Positions 50,101 to 61,249 of a DNA stretch of 64,000 nt are shown piece by piece (position 1 is the first letter of the stretch; each line of letters opens with the position of its first letter). The DNA is from Paracentrotus lividus (Eukaryota > Echinodermata > Echinoidea > Camarodonta > Echinidae). The stretch spans positions 31,699,768 to 31,763,767 of the forward strand of contig CALNVZ010003433.1 of the NCBI GenBank assembly GCA_940671915.1, given 5' to 3'. The translations under genes were made by a program, and so were the position numbers. The notes below the pieces were generated by a model that did no database searches, was not told the origin of the DNA, and saw only the letters and a list, made by a program, of their open reading frames with translations.

Positions 50101-50453
50101 ATGCATCAAATTTGGTTAGCATTTCAACACTCCATTTATATTTGGCATTGAACAGCAGAAATATATTTCTGAAGACAAACTGGATAAAAATGAATTCTCA
50201 GTCATCACATGCACACCACACGCACCTCTAGTCTAAATGCACCTGTACGCCGAACAACACAAATATCGGATACCAAAATTCGTGCATGCATAATGAATTG
50301 ATTGATCTCGCACTATAATATGCAAGGAATGGGGTTGACAGCGAACGAGGGGTCTACGGACTACTATGGTAAAACGTTAGTCATAAAATCGATGAAAATG
50401 GAAGCATTAGTGAATGGTACTTACAGGCTGTTAGTGAAAAATAGTTAGTTCAA

Positions 50454-50540
50454 TTATAACTCCTTCACCTTAAGGTCTTTCAGGGTCCTCTTGGCAAAAA
50501 TACGGTGCAAAACTTGACTGTTTTTCCGTCCAGCATCCAT
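50454..50540 (-). CDS. Candidate first coding exon or 28-codon small ORF
   Basis: On the minus strand an ATG with A at -3 and G at +4 opens a 28-codon frame that starts MDAGRKNSQV and ends DLKVKEL before TAA. It lies in a stretch richer in CpG than its surroundings. Two splice donors follow: AAG|GTGAAG inside the frame after codon 24 (phase 0), and a stronger GTAAGT just beyond the stop (boundary at 50425). If the first is used, this is the start of a larger spliced protein. If the second, it is an upstream small ORF in a non-coding first exon. The protein is not recognised. Basic residues dominate. Confidence 0.3.
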   Translation of the reverse strand: MDAGRKNSQVLHRIFAKRTLKDLKVKEL

Positions 50541-50720
50541 ACTCAGCTGCATAGCAAATTTCCAATACAATGCATGTGTGTACACTACAGTACCTGTGCT
50601 GCAGCAGCTCGAGCTGAGCGAATCTGAACTGGGGATAACCCCTAGCGATCGATACTAAAAAGCTGAGAAGACATATAGTATCGCGATACTCGGAATTTCC
50701 TGCATTTTAATAAAGCAAAG
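50541..50720 (-). promoter_or_regulatory. Possible promoter or 5' UTR of a minus-strand gene
   Basis: Directly upstream of the candidate start codon. It contains several CpG sites, the perfect 14-bp palindrome AGTATCGCGATACT (50677-50690) and TAGCGATCGATAC (50643-50655). CGATA-containing palindromes are typical of some animal promoter factors, but no transcription start can be shown from sequence. Confidence 0.25.
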
Positions 50721-52142
50721 GGCAAAAAAATAATGAACTTGAGCCAATTAATTTATGCGTTTCATTGCAAACTTAATTTGAATTCATCTTCCCATATTAT
50801 TTTTATTGTTGACTTTCATTGTTGCTGATGTTATTGAATGAAGTATTTTAATGTTGAAACGTGCTAATATAGGCCTGCGCCTAGGCCTTAATATTGTTGA
50901 GTTTTATTGAGTATTCCAAGTATCTTTCTTTTTAGTGAGGGTCGATCTGAATAAAATTGAAACTTGAAACTTAATACAAGTTTCTACCTTTTAATTCCCT
51001 TCAAGAAAAAGGTACATGAAATCCTCTTTTTTCAATCCAAGTTTGTTTCCTTAGTGATAAAAAAGATACAAACAATCTGATGAAGAAATACATAGGCCTA
51101 CATTATACCAAAAAAAAATAAAAAAATAAAAAACGCATCCTAAAATACTCTCAATACTACATCAACATGGCAATAGAAAGTGGTGGGATCAGCAACAAAA
51201 TGCCTACATATGCCCTATGGCCCTTCAAAGTGTGAAACAAATAGGAACAATGTTCTTGTGTATGGTTGTTGATATCTTTTGAATATAACTTTATTACTTA
51301 GTACTCAGGAATATTCCTATTGGGCTATATATTTCAAGCTAATAACAAAACCATCAAATGAGTACAAAGCGCAAGCTGATTCCACCCCAACCCCCACCTC
51401 TGTGTCACTGTGTAGGCCCTCTTTTTATTTTATGCGTATTTAATGACGTATCTCATCTCTTAAGTTAGGACTAGGCCTACTGTCTTTTCATTCATCTCTG
51501 AAAAGAATGGTATAATTGTTATTTGCTAAAATTTGGGAGTCCCCCCCCCCCTCCCGCTTCCACAAGCACTTTGTAACTACCTGCACTATCATCAGACTTT
51601 ATAGCAATCTTGATCTATATAGAATCTTCACCAATTACACCTGCGCGATTATCGATATTTATAAATGCGATGTACTTTATCGATGTCACTGGGCGTATTG
51701 ATCGTTGTAAATATATCGTTTGAGTCTAAAGGTCAGTTTGGGTTTTCCCCGGGACTGCGCGGGCTTGTAATAATGTAAACAAAAGACCAAAATCGGGGGG
51801 TTTCTCGTATTTAGACTTGAACCACGTGCCTGGTATTGCGACAGGTGCACCGATGGGAGGGGGCAAAAAGTCTTGAGAAATTTGAAAGTTGGGGTCACGG
51901 TGGAAAAGGGGAATTATCTCTGAAAATGGGACTTGAGATCAATATGGCACAAAGATCAGTGGCACAAAGGGGAAAAAAAACTATATTGCTATGCATTTTC
52001 TCTCTCTCTCTCTCTCTTTGAATGCGACGGTTCCCAAGGTCACCGAGAGGACAATTTTCAGTCTGAAAATGTATAGTGGGCCTAATAAGGCAAAAAGGGA
52101 CATTGCTTTGTATTAAGAGTGTCCCTGAAGATTTCTTTTTGG
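50721..52142. other. Non-coding DNA, no supported gene
   Basis: AT-rich with a C run at 51541-51553 and a short TC run at 52001-52018. Open frames are short and featureless. Confidence 0.5.
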
Positions 52143-52146
52143 TTAA

Positions 52147-53081
52147 CCCTATCAAGACCAAGGTATATTGATGGTTCATAGGCCCAAGGGGGGGGGGGCA
52201 CAATGTGCCCCCCTCCATAATTTTTTTATTATTTGACCGATCACTTTCATATTTGGCATGATGATAGAGCAACTCAAGCTTTACAACTTGGTAAAAGAAA
52301 AATTTCTCAAGGTCACCGTATGGGGGCGCTATTTACAATTAAATAAAGAAATACATAGAAAAACGCACAGAATTCGAATTAAATCATTTTGACTCTCTAA
52401 AATCACAGTTTGATGATTGAGATTGGTTCAGATATGTTTAATGATTCATTCATTGTTTATTCATCTATTTAAAATGTCCATAGTTGCCAAATGGGGGCGC
52501 TTTATTCTCTGAAATCAGAAAAATACAATTTCGCCACTAGAGGGCGCTTCAGGTAATTAACTAAAATAATCTAATTTTAATAGTTTTTGTAATAATTTTC
52601 ACTGTTTAGGTATGCAAAGTGATTATACAATAAGAAATAATCATATTCTGTGAATTTCAAGGGATAGACTAATTCAAAAGATTAGAAATGTGAAAAAAAA
52701 TGATATTTCAATATTTTCTTTTATATCTATTGTTTTGGCACCATTTTGAGCATGAAATGTAATAAAAACAAAAGGAGAAGAGTGGTATTCAGTTTAGAAT
52801 GTTATTTAAATTCAATTTGAATAAAGAAACCTCCATAATATTGTTTAAAACAATGGATATCGAAAATTATCAAAAAATGGAGAAACATGGTTGCCAATAT
52901 GTGGTTGCCATGGCAACACGGAATATCATACCCCCGCAAAATATGTATCAAAATGTTCGTGAATAAATTTTAGGAAAAGTCACCAAGTTTGGTGGAAAAA
53001 GATCCAAGCGTATAGAAATGGCGTATGAAAGTTTGGTAGGGGGGCACATTGTGCCCCCCCCCCCCCTTGGTCTTGATAGGG
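52147..53081. mobile_element. piggyBac-like non-autonomous element
   Basis: TTAA at 52143-52146 and 53082-53085 flanks inverted termini CCCTATCAAGACCAAGG (left, and at the right read on the minus strand). TTAA duplication with CCC-initial termini is the standard piggyBac signature. Just inside each end lies a second inverted motif, a G run with CACAATGTGCC (left) and CACATTGTGCC followed by a C run (right). The 935-bp interior has repeated GGGGGCGCT or AGGGCGCT words and GTTGCCATGGCAAC, and no transposase frame. Confidence 0.75.
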
Positions 53082-53085
53082 TTAA

Positions 53086-54228
53086 GGGCCATTCAAGAAA
53101 GGGACACTTTTTAGTAGGCCCATGCACTTCGGGAGTTACAGATCGTCGCACAATGTTGGCAAGGTCGAATCAGGTTGAATATAGGTGGAATAGAGTTATG
53201 TAATGTTTACAGGAGAAGCTCGGGATATTTTAACAACTATTCATGTGTGCAAAAAGTACACTAATTATTACTCATAGCAAGAGCTACATGTACATTTATC
53301 TATTTAAAAGTTTATGATATTGTATCGCACATTTCCTATTTTGGAAAGTTATACACTAATTTCACATTATAAATGACTTTATTCTTTCTCGCTTTAGCTC
53401 GCTTTAAAGAATGATGGAAAGAAAAAAATTAAGAAGAAAAAAAAAATATAAAATGCAGCATAACTTTTCATGAAGGCAAGGGATTTTTGGTTTTGCTCCC
53501 CTTTAAGCTATATAATCATGAATTATTTTTATGTTAAAGCATAATGCTATCGTAAATGCCTGTTGAGCATAAAGAAACAGTTTTTGTTTGTGCAAAGGTT
53601 GCACTAACTATTATTATTTTTGTTGCTTAAATATAAAACTCCAAATCTGGTTTGTTAGTGGGTAATAAAGGAGCGAATGAGAAAAGAGAGTAAACAAAAT
53701 CATGAATGAAGACGAAAAAAGATAAGTCTAATTCAACTTGTCATAACTTGGATTATTTTTCCCTTCTTTTCCTCCTCTCATGATCCATGATACCAGGATT
53801 GGTCTGAGCATTTTGGTTAGACTTAAAGGTAAATGTACAAGGTATGCTCTTTAGTATAGGGTGTTGGCAGTGAGAATCGTATCTTGGTTTTCATGTCCTT
53901 TTAGTGAGTTCTATTTGAAATTGTTTTCGAGACATTAAGTAAATATCCATTTACATGCTAATTGTCTTAAGATTTTATCTTTTCTTTTCGGAGTACATGT
54001 TATGTAAATGCATTTTGGCGCTATAACATTTGTTTATCTAGTGGCCACGCTACACTAGAATTCTTTTTAGACAACTCACATACAGTTCAAATTCTGCTTT
54101 TACTTGCTTGTCATGTTATGTTCTTTCTTATGCAAATATATCCTTATCTGAATAACTGTGTACACCCTATCTGAAACATCTGTATATGTTACCACGATGA
54201 ATACTTACCCTACTTCTATGCAATTCCA
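53086..54228. other. Non-coding DNA; 3' part may be LINE 5' leader
   Basis: AT-rich sequence. The boundary of the LINE upstream of its first recognisable frame cannot be fixed here. Confidence 0.4.
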
Positions 54229-54479
54229 ATGAGTGTTTTGCCATTATGTGATTTAGATGATACTGATTTCGATGCTTTATTCAATGAACCTCAAGATAAT
54301 TGTTATCCTATTTGTATTCAGAAGGTGCAGATAATTCGAGAAAAGAATTGGTGAATATTAATTCGGAAACAATTCCATTCTTTATAAACCATGCCCTAAC
54401 GATCCTTCACCGACTGTATTTCAGATCTAAATATTTTACAGAGGGTCAGTTTGTCAAGGAGTCTTGCACTCTTAGTACC

Positions 54480-55090
54480 GAATTTTCAATTCTTCATTTT
54501 AACATAAGAAGTCTGAACAAAATATGGACTACTTCAAAACTTTTTTGATCAGCTGTCTTTTGAATTGCAATTATTGGGTTATGTGAAACTTGGGTCGTGG
54601 ACGATATTTATCCTTACATTTGCTTAACAAATTATTCCTATACGGGAAATTGTAGAGTTGGAAAAACTGGTGGTGGTGTGTGGGTATTTACACATCAAAC
54701 AAATTTCAATCCAAAGTTTTGAGGACTTAAATCATATGTCAAATGTTGTCGAAACTGTTTTTATCGAACTGATTCTTCCTGGAAAAAAAAACATAATAAT
54801 TGGAGAGAATTTACAACCACCACAATCGAACCCACATGACTTCTTACTATTCTTGAAAATTTATTATCTGCCCCTTCTCTTGAAAATAAAACTTGTTATA
54901 TTATGGAGATTTCAACCTTCAAGTTGACCTCTTGAAATGTAATTCATGTATACATTGTCAAAGTTTTTGTGATATTATGCTCGCTAAATCATTTGTACCC
55001 TGATTAATAGACCAACCCGAATAGCCAATAATTCCTCAACTCTTATTGATAACATTTTCTCAAATTCACTAGAATTCACGAATTCTGGTA
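54480..55090 (+). pseudogene. LINE apurinic endonuclease domain, broken
   Basis: Pieces in different frames: FSILHFNIRSLNK, then GLCETWV, KTGGGVWVF, and later MEISTFKLTS where an intact copy would have an (I/M)GDFN-type motif, then STLIDNIFSNS. Their order matches the LINE endonuclease, which nicks target DNA. Frameshifts near 54545, 54600, 54720 and 54920 destroy the frame. Confidence 0.75.
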
Positions 55091-55243
55091 TAATAATAAG
55101 TGACATTCGGACCATTTTCCCAGTCTATGTATTTTCACCCCTTACAATGAAAACGTATCTTCCTCACCAGCATTGACCCGACCTTTCTTGAAAACAACAT
55201 CTCAAGACTAAAAGAATCTCTCGCCCAGACTGATTGGTCCCAG

Positions 55244-55726
55244 GTGTATCACAAAGGCAATGCAAACGAAGCTTTTAATGTCTTTATCAACTTGTTCATG
55301 AATCGGTTTAATACGCACTTGCCTTACAGTCTTCTCGAACAAAAATACAAAAAGTTCCCGGTCTCCGTGGATTACAAATTCTCTCTTCGGTCCATAAATA
55401 AAAAAAATCGTTTGTTCTATAAATACAAGAAAACTAAAACCGAGCATGATAAACAAAAATACTCCACCTACCGTAATATCCTTACTTCCTTGTTACGAAT
55501 TGCAAAAAGAAATTTCTTTTCAAATCAATTTGAAATACACAAATCTGATGCTAAGAGTACGTGGAAGGTCATAACTAATGTGTTGAATAACAAATCTAAA
55601 TCAGCTTCTATCAATAACATAACATTTAACAATTCTGAAGTACAGGACCCTAAAATAATAGCTGAAATATTCAATCACTACTTTGTCAATATTGCCCAAT
55701 CTTGCCCATGCTATTCCAAATACTAA
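55244..55726 (+). pseudogene. LINE linker between endonuclease and reverse transcriptase
   Basis: The longest intact stretch of the relic, 160 codons. It contains lysine-rich segments and ends near IFNHYFVNIA, a segment that commonly precedes the reverse transcriptase of such LINEs. A frameshift follows immediately; the next frame continues near 55725 in the same sense. Confidence 0.75.
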
Positions 55727-55789
55727 TGTAGATGTACGCACATTTTTAGAAAACCCAGAACTTCAGACTATGTTTTTCTCTCCAGTAAC

Positions 55790-56660
55790 TGCAGATGAGG
55801 TCCTTTCATTAGTAAATAGGTGAAAACCGAAAAAAAGTTCCGGATTTGACGGCATTTCAATTTTCTTTATAAAAAAATCATTAATGAAATCATTGAACCC
55901 TTACACAATACTTAATGTATCCTTAACAAGTGGTATAGTTCCAGATAATTTCAAAATAGCTAAAGTAATTCCAATTCATAAAAAGGGTAGTAAGCAGATA
56001 TAGGAAATTATCGTCCCATTTCTCTTTTAACTTTCATTCTCCAAGATCCTTGAAAAAAATAGTCTATTCCCGCACAATTGATTTCTTTAACAACTACATA
56101 TTTTGTCCAAATCACAATTTGGTTTCCGGAAAAAACATTCAACAGTCCATGCCCTTCTGATGTTTAAATAAAGTTGCAAAATTTTGACGACTACTCCACA
56201 CCATTGGTATTTTCCTGGACTTCTCCAAGGCCTTCGACACCATAGACCATGACGTCTTCTTTTAAATTATCGCATTAACGGAATTCGTGGGAAGGCCTTG
56301 GAGTGGTTCAGGAGTTACCTTTCTAATCGCAATCAATTCGTTGTAATTAATGGCCATGAATCATTGAAACAAAAGTGTTACTTGCGGAGTACCTCAGGGA
56401 TCCTTACTTGGCCCGCTATTGTTATTATGTATTTAAATGATTTCCAAAATTGTTCAGATAACTTTCTTTTCTTTTATTCGCTGATGACTCTTAATATCTT
56501 TCTTCTAATAGAAATCCCCAAATCTTACTTAATAATGTAAATAATGAATTGCATCTTGTATTAAATTGGATTCAAGCAAATAAGTTATCACTTAATATAA
56601 ACAATACAAATTTATTTTATTCAGCAACACTCTAGAAGTTTACCTGGACCTGTTCTCCTA
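55790..56660 (+). pseudogene. LINE reverse transcriptase domain, broken
   Basis: Recognisable motifs in order: SSGFDGIS (about 55835), IPIHKKGSK then NYRPISLL (about 55970-56030), FLDFSKAFDTIDHDV (about 56211), a degraded G(S/I)L-type motif (about 56395), and the catalytic FADD at 56477-56488. FADD is preserved but is followed directly by a stop. The domain would copy LINE RNA at the nicked target, but several frameshifts rule out activity. Confidence 0.85.
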
Positions 56661-57575
56661 AATCATAAGAATATTGCCCCAAGTTGAAACAACAAAATTT
56701 TTAGGAATACACATTGATACAAATTAACTTGGAAAACACATGTACATTATATCAGCAAACTCATTTCCAGAAACACAGGAGTCATTGGTAAACTAAAAAA
56801 ATACTTTCCTTCTCATGTCCTAATTACTCTATACAATACATTAATTCTCCCTTACTTAAATTACGGAATTCTTGCCTGGGGAAATAGCTCTAAATGCCTC
56901 ATTGATCAAATTTTACTAGTACAAAAAAGAGTTGTAAGAATATAAAATACGAGTTTTCTAACCTATACGACCCATTGTTTTATGCATGTGACATTCTTAA
57001 GATCCAAGATCTCTTTTCATACAACTTAGAATATTTATGTTTCTACTAACAAAACATGAATTACCCTCTCCTGTATCCTCTTTGTTTGTCATGAATTATA
57101 CAATAACATTCTTATCCAACACGACAAAGTCATTCTTATCACCTTCCATGTACTCGAACAGCTTTCGCTCACATACAATTATATTCACTGGACCCCAAAC
57201 TGTGAACGAACTCCCAGTTGAATTAATATCTTCCACATCCTTACAAATATTCAAATGCAAATTTAAAAGGTTTTTGTTATAATTACAGCTTCTTTTCAGG
57301 CCCTCCAATAGAACTTTGTACTCCCCGTCTTTTGTTTGTCTCTTTTGATCTTTATGTCCTTATGTTTGTTTTGTCTTATTTTTCCAATTTAATTTAAATG
57401 ATTTCAACTCACGACAAGGGAAATCTATACTCTACAAGCCTAGCTTTTTATTAGATTTCCCCATATTTCACTGTTATATAAGAATCCTTATTGATAATAG
57501 TATACATGTATTTTCTATTTTGATAATGTACTTTATGTTGTATATTTTGTATTATATTAATGTGAAATATGAAAT

Positions 57576-57602
57576 AAACTAAACTGAAACTGAAACTGAA
57601 AC
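57576..57602 (+). repeat. LINE 3' tail of TGAAAC units
   Basis: Three to four ACTGAA(A) units close the element before unrelated sequence begins near 57603. Confidence 0.75.
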
Positions 57603-57677
57603 GGTGCGAAACTTTTCCCAACTCTCCGCAATGTTATATAACTTTTTCCAGCTTTGCCAATATACACAGCTCTTTGC

Positions 57678-57680
<3 letters not shown>

Positions 57681-57724
<44 letters not shown>
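57681..57724 (+). repeat. TA microsatellite
   Basis: About 22 uninterrupted TA units. Confidence 0.95.
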
Positions 57725-57727
<3 letters not shown>

Positions 57728-57819
57728 AAAATGTAGTACATTTTCGCCAATTTTTATTAGATTTGTCTCAAATTTTCGACGGTATTGCCTACGTCTTCCT
57801 CAGGAGAAATATTTACAAA

Positions 57820-57822
<3 letters not shown>

Positions 57823-57863
<41 letters not shown>
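57823..57863 (+). repeat. TA microsatellite
   Basis: About 20 TA units, 100 bp after the previous one. The sequence between them (ACATTTTCGCCAATTT and onward) shows no gene. Confidence 0.95.
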
Positions 57864-57864
<1 letters not shown>

Positions 57865-58277
57865 CCTGACTAACCCGAAGGATAAAAATCAAAATGTGGA
57901 TAAATGCGAAGGATCATGGTGAAGTGATGGACCTTTTTGAATATGAGTTTGAACAAAGAGAGAAACTGAACAGAAATATAATCTGAGAAATTAGCAAAGA
58001 AAAATTCACCGGGAAAAAACAAAACAAAACATAAATTAGGTAATTATTTAAAAGCATCACTCTGAAAAAGGGCTTTATCTGCTCTTCCGGTCAAACTAAA
58101 ATCTTAACAATGTTCGACATGAATTTGTGTGACTGTTCCTTTGCTGGTTTTGTAGCTGTGTTTCATATAAGAGACTAATGCAATTTGTTACTGAGCTTTA
58201 TCTCTACCCCTACCCCCCCCCCCCCCCCCGCATTGTCATGATGAAAGAATAAAAAGCGGAGGAATAAGATCATAGGC
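57864..58277. other. Non-coding DNA, no feature seen
   Basis: AT-rich sequence ending in a C run at 58214-58229. No gene or repeat structure is supported. Confidence 0.5.
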
Positions 58278-58410
58278 CTGCGGCACAGACTGGGGCTTTT
58301 TGGGTGTTGAGCATATAGGACAGAAAAAAAGGTTAGGGTTGGGGTTAGGATTAGCGTTGTATTAAAAAAATAAAAATAAAAAATAAAAAATACCCCAAGC
58401 TGTGCCACAG
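58278..58410. mobile_element. Short MITE with CTGYGGCACAG termini
   Basis: The left end CTGCGGCACAGACTGGGG pairs with the right end, on the minus strand CTGTGGCACAGCTTGGGG. The interior holds GGTTAGGGTTGGGGTTAGGA, a telomere-like series, and an A-rich stretch. No coding frame. Confidence 0.6.
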
Positions 58411-58604
58411 AAAACAAATAACGTTTCCCGCCCCCTTCAGAGACGATTATTTTGATACTGCGATCATGCATGACTAGCATCTTATTTTGTTAAGTATGAC
58501 AAAAGAGGGCGACAGTGAACGTAAGGATGTCTGATGCTTGTAGTTTGTGTAAAAGAAATGTGTTTCCATCATGTACTGTGTTTGATTAATTGACTCTACA
58601 TGAT

Positions 58605-58788
58605 ACAGTGGCCGCGGAGAGTTTTTGAAAGTGGAGGGGCTGTGCCGAAAGTGGGGGGGGGGGGGGGTGGGGGGGGGGGGGGTTAACACGCTAAAAATCA
58701 CAAATCTATGGTCATTTTTGCGCTTTTGTACCCATTTGCTGCAAAAAGTGGGGGCTGAAGTCCCCCCCCCCGGCTCCGCGGCCCCTGT
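58605..58788. mobile_element. 184-bp MITE with ACAGKGGCCGCGGAG termini
   Basis: The left end ACAGTGGCCGCGGAG and the right end, on the minus strand ACAGGGGCCGCGGAG, are inverted repeats. GAT occurs on both outer sides, a possible 3-bp duplication. The interior is dominated by G runs (58652-58682). Confidence 0.6.
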
Positions 58789-58910
58789 GATGGACATATC
58801 ATTATGTTCAGTTGAATAGAGGAATTTTTAAACTTTTATTTTAAAGGAAACCAATACCCAAGGAAATAATAACTTCCATAGGAAAGAGCATAATGAGAGG
58901 AGCGATGTAA

Positions 58911-59376
58911 AAAATGTTTCATCAAAATCGGTTATAAAATAAAAGAGTTATGGAAGTTTGAAAAGTCTTGTTTCACCTTCTATGGGGATCCTCAAATTGG
59001 CAACATTGGCTCCAAAATGGACGATTTTATGGACAACTCTCCATTGGTTTTCACGGTACACAAATTTTCAGTTTTTCCTCATTTTCTTTCAAAATATGTC
59101 TTACCTCCTTCTGAGCTCAACATTATGTTGTGTGAAATATATTTTTCCATGACATATTTTGAGCTCAGAAGTAAATATATATATAAGACATATTTTGAAA
59201 GAAAATGGGGAAAATCTGAATTTGTGTACAAAACAAATGGAGAGTTGTCACTGATCTCTACCCAAAAATTTTGAAGCCGATGTTGCCAGTTTGAGGATCC
59301 CCATAGAAGGTAAAACAAGACTTTTCAAACTTCTATAACTTTCTTATTTTATGACCAATTTTGATGAAACTTTTTT
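58911..59376. mobile_element. Near-palindromic foldback element
   Basis: GTTTCATCAAAATCGGTTAT near 58916 mirrors the right end at 59370. The pairing continues through GAAGTTTGAAAAGTCTTG, CTTCTATGGGGATCCTCAAA and TTTCTTTCAAAATATGTCTTA to a centre near 59144. Nearly the whole 460 bp can fold on itself. The opposed frames at 59017-59318 are translations of the two arms, not genes. Confidence 0.8.
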
Positions 59377-59420
59377 TTTTTTTTTTAAATGAAACTTCTT
59401 CTTGTTCTTCTTGTTTTTGT

Positions 59421-59530
59421 TCTTCTTCTTCTTCTTCTTCTTCTTCTTCTTCTTCTTCTTCTTCTTCTTCTTCTTCTTCTTCTTCTTCTTCTTCTTCTTC
59501 TTCTCCTTCTCTATTCTTCTTCTTCTTCTT
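59421..59530 (+). repeat. CTT trinucleotide microsatellite
   Basis: About 28 uninterrupted CTT units followed by an interrupted tail. The polyleucine frame over it is an artefact. Confidence 0.95.
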
Positions 59531-60250
59531 TAGATGATACGGGGCCTAGTATACATGCACTGTTAAAAAATAAATAAATAAATAGAATAAAATAAAAAAT
59601 AACAAACCAAACAAATCTTTGAAATTACTATCTTTTTTGCTCGCCCAGTCTGACGGAAAACAAAATTGTGTGTACCAAAATCTGAAATTCCAATTTTGCC
59701 CCCCCCCCCTCTAAAGAAATCTTGGATCCGCCACCGAACAGGGAGTATAGGCGTTATAATTTGTCGGCCTTCAGCCATCAAGAAGGTTTCAAATAAAATT
59801 AATAATTAAAAAAAAACAAAAAAAAAAACTAAATCCACCCGGCCTAAATAAAGCCTTTGTTTTGCTCATATACTACGGTACCTGTTTTTGTTTTGTTTTT
59901 GTTTTTCTCATAAATACTGTTCTAGGCCTATGTTTTGTTTTATGTTGATGATGATCCTATTATTATTATCGGGATTTTATATCAATAAAGGTTGATTTGA
60001 TTTAATTTGATTATATTAGCCACAGGGGTAGGGTTTATTCCGTCAATACATGAAGGTCAATCATCCATCAAAAAATTTCCCCTCTTTTTCCCTTTTTTTT
60101 TTTTTTTTTTTTTCTACTGGGGATGGGGGCGAGCACCCATCGGCCCACTGGAACCGCGCCTGATGTATGCTCAATGTGTGATTCTAAAAAGTAAAAAACA
60201 AAACAAAACAAAACAAAATAATAATAATTAAAAAAAAAAGGGGGGGGGAG
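59531..60250. other. Non-coding DNA with fragments of CAGTGG-type elements
   Basis: A C run followed by CTTGGATCCGCCACCG (59721-59736) is one inverted-repeat end of a CAGTGGCGGATCC-type element, without a clear partner. A T run at 60091-60112 and an AAAAC repeat at 60196-60220 also occur. Confidence 0.5.
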
Positions 60251-60273
60251 CGCTAACTTTACCCTCTAGATCT

Positions 60274-60419
60274 AGCGATCGCTTCATCATCTCAGCATGG
60301 ACGACATCAGATCTCAGTAGACCGACTTTCGCCGGCCACGCTTGTTGCTAAGTGACGCGTCGACCAGCCAGATGCAGATCGGACGGACTGCCCTAATTTC
60401 GCCGACAGCTTGATTACTG
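60274..60419 (+). other. Candidate non-coding first exon, plus strand
   Basis: CpG-rich relative to the window, ending ATTACTG before the strong donor GTAAGT (60420). The palindrome AGCGATCGCT lies at its start. The only ATG-led frames are very short and stop before the donor, so it would be a 5' untranslated exon. The transcription start is unknown. Confidence 0.3.
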
Positions 60420-61110
60420 GTAAGTTTTCACTTGATTTTTTTTGGACAAACTATTAAGAATCCCAACCAAGATGCTGTATTTTTGAATTTTTTTATTGGA
60501 ATCTGTTGAATAAAAACGTGAGAAATGCGTAAATTTGTAAGAAAAGGTTGCTATAATCGGTGTAGGCCTGGCTGTAGTCCCATATGCTGAACATTTTGTT
60601 TGTTGTTGTACACATATGCGTGCAAACCTACCATAGAACGGATCGACGCATTCCCCGGCCATCGGCCACCGATTCCCTTTTTTGATATTTTAACTTAATA
60701 ACAGTGAAAGTTCCAATTTATTTCACACTCACCTGATCTATCACTTTACCTGTGTATTTTGGACTGGATTAGAGATGATATAGATTATTCAAATGTAGAC
60801 ATTATCAGTCCGTTTCTCTCCTCCTATCCGCCAATTCAGTGAATGAGAACAGACTCGAGTGTGCACCACTCATGCATTTACACGCGGATGATATGATATC
60901 ATCCTCGTGCCCTCTGCCATTCAAGTCTCGAGCGCGATGAGGACAGAAAAAAACCCCTTTAATTTACCCTTACAATCAACTTCTAACAACTTTAATTGCT
61001 ATTTAATGGGCTCTTATTCTTAACATTTGTAAAAGTTAGAAGCATTGATATGTTATGTTTTTAAAAAAATATGCTGAAATAAAAAGGAGAAATAACAGGA
61101 AAAAACTCAC
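60420..61110. other. Non-coding DNA, no supported gene
   Basis: On the minus strand near 60664 an ATG in good context opens about ten codons (MAGECVDPFY) before a GTAGGT donor-like site. This is too little to call an exon. Confidence 0.4.
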
Positions 61111-61243
61111 CTATTTTCAGCAGTTCTCCGAATTTTCTGCCACTCCAGTTGGTATGGTAGCAGAGAGAAAAAAAATGAAACAGAAATTGCTGCCTAGCCT
61201 GCGATCGTGCGTGAGGTGTACGGTGTAGTGTGCATGTAAACAT
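61111..61243 (-). other. Candidate donor-bearing exon, minus strand
   Basis: On the minus strand an ATG at 61243 opens a frame (MFTCTLHRTP and on) that stays open to GAAAATAG before a canonical donor GTGAGT (61110-61109). Several CpG sites lie in the upstream half. The protein is not recognised and a pyrimidine tract inside it argues for caution. Confidence 0.2.
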
Positions 61244-61249
61244 GGAGTA

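Larger units (their letters stand above)
54229..57602 (+). mobile_element. Decayed non-LTR retrotransposon (LINE), CR1/L2-like
   Basis: A chain of broken frames on the plus strand encodes the single polyprotein of a LINE. It starts at an ATG near 54229 (MSVLPLCDLDD), then an endonuclease opening LHFNIRSLNK near 54500, a linker (55244-55726), reverse transcriptase motifs, a WIQANKLSLNI thumb-region motif near 56570, and a C-terminal part to about 57282. At least a dozen stops and frameshifts break it, so it is dead. The 3' end is a short tandem tail of TGAAAC units, as in CR1/L2-type LINEs, not poly-A. Clade assignment rests on motif style and tail and is not certain. Confidence 0.85.

Noticed and set aside
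59017-59318. Opposed 79-85-codon frames
   Set aside because: They are translations of the two arms of a foldback element.
59389-59577. Polyleucine frame
   Set aside because: Translation of the CTT microsatellite.
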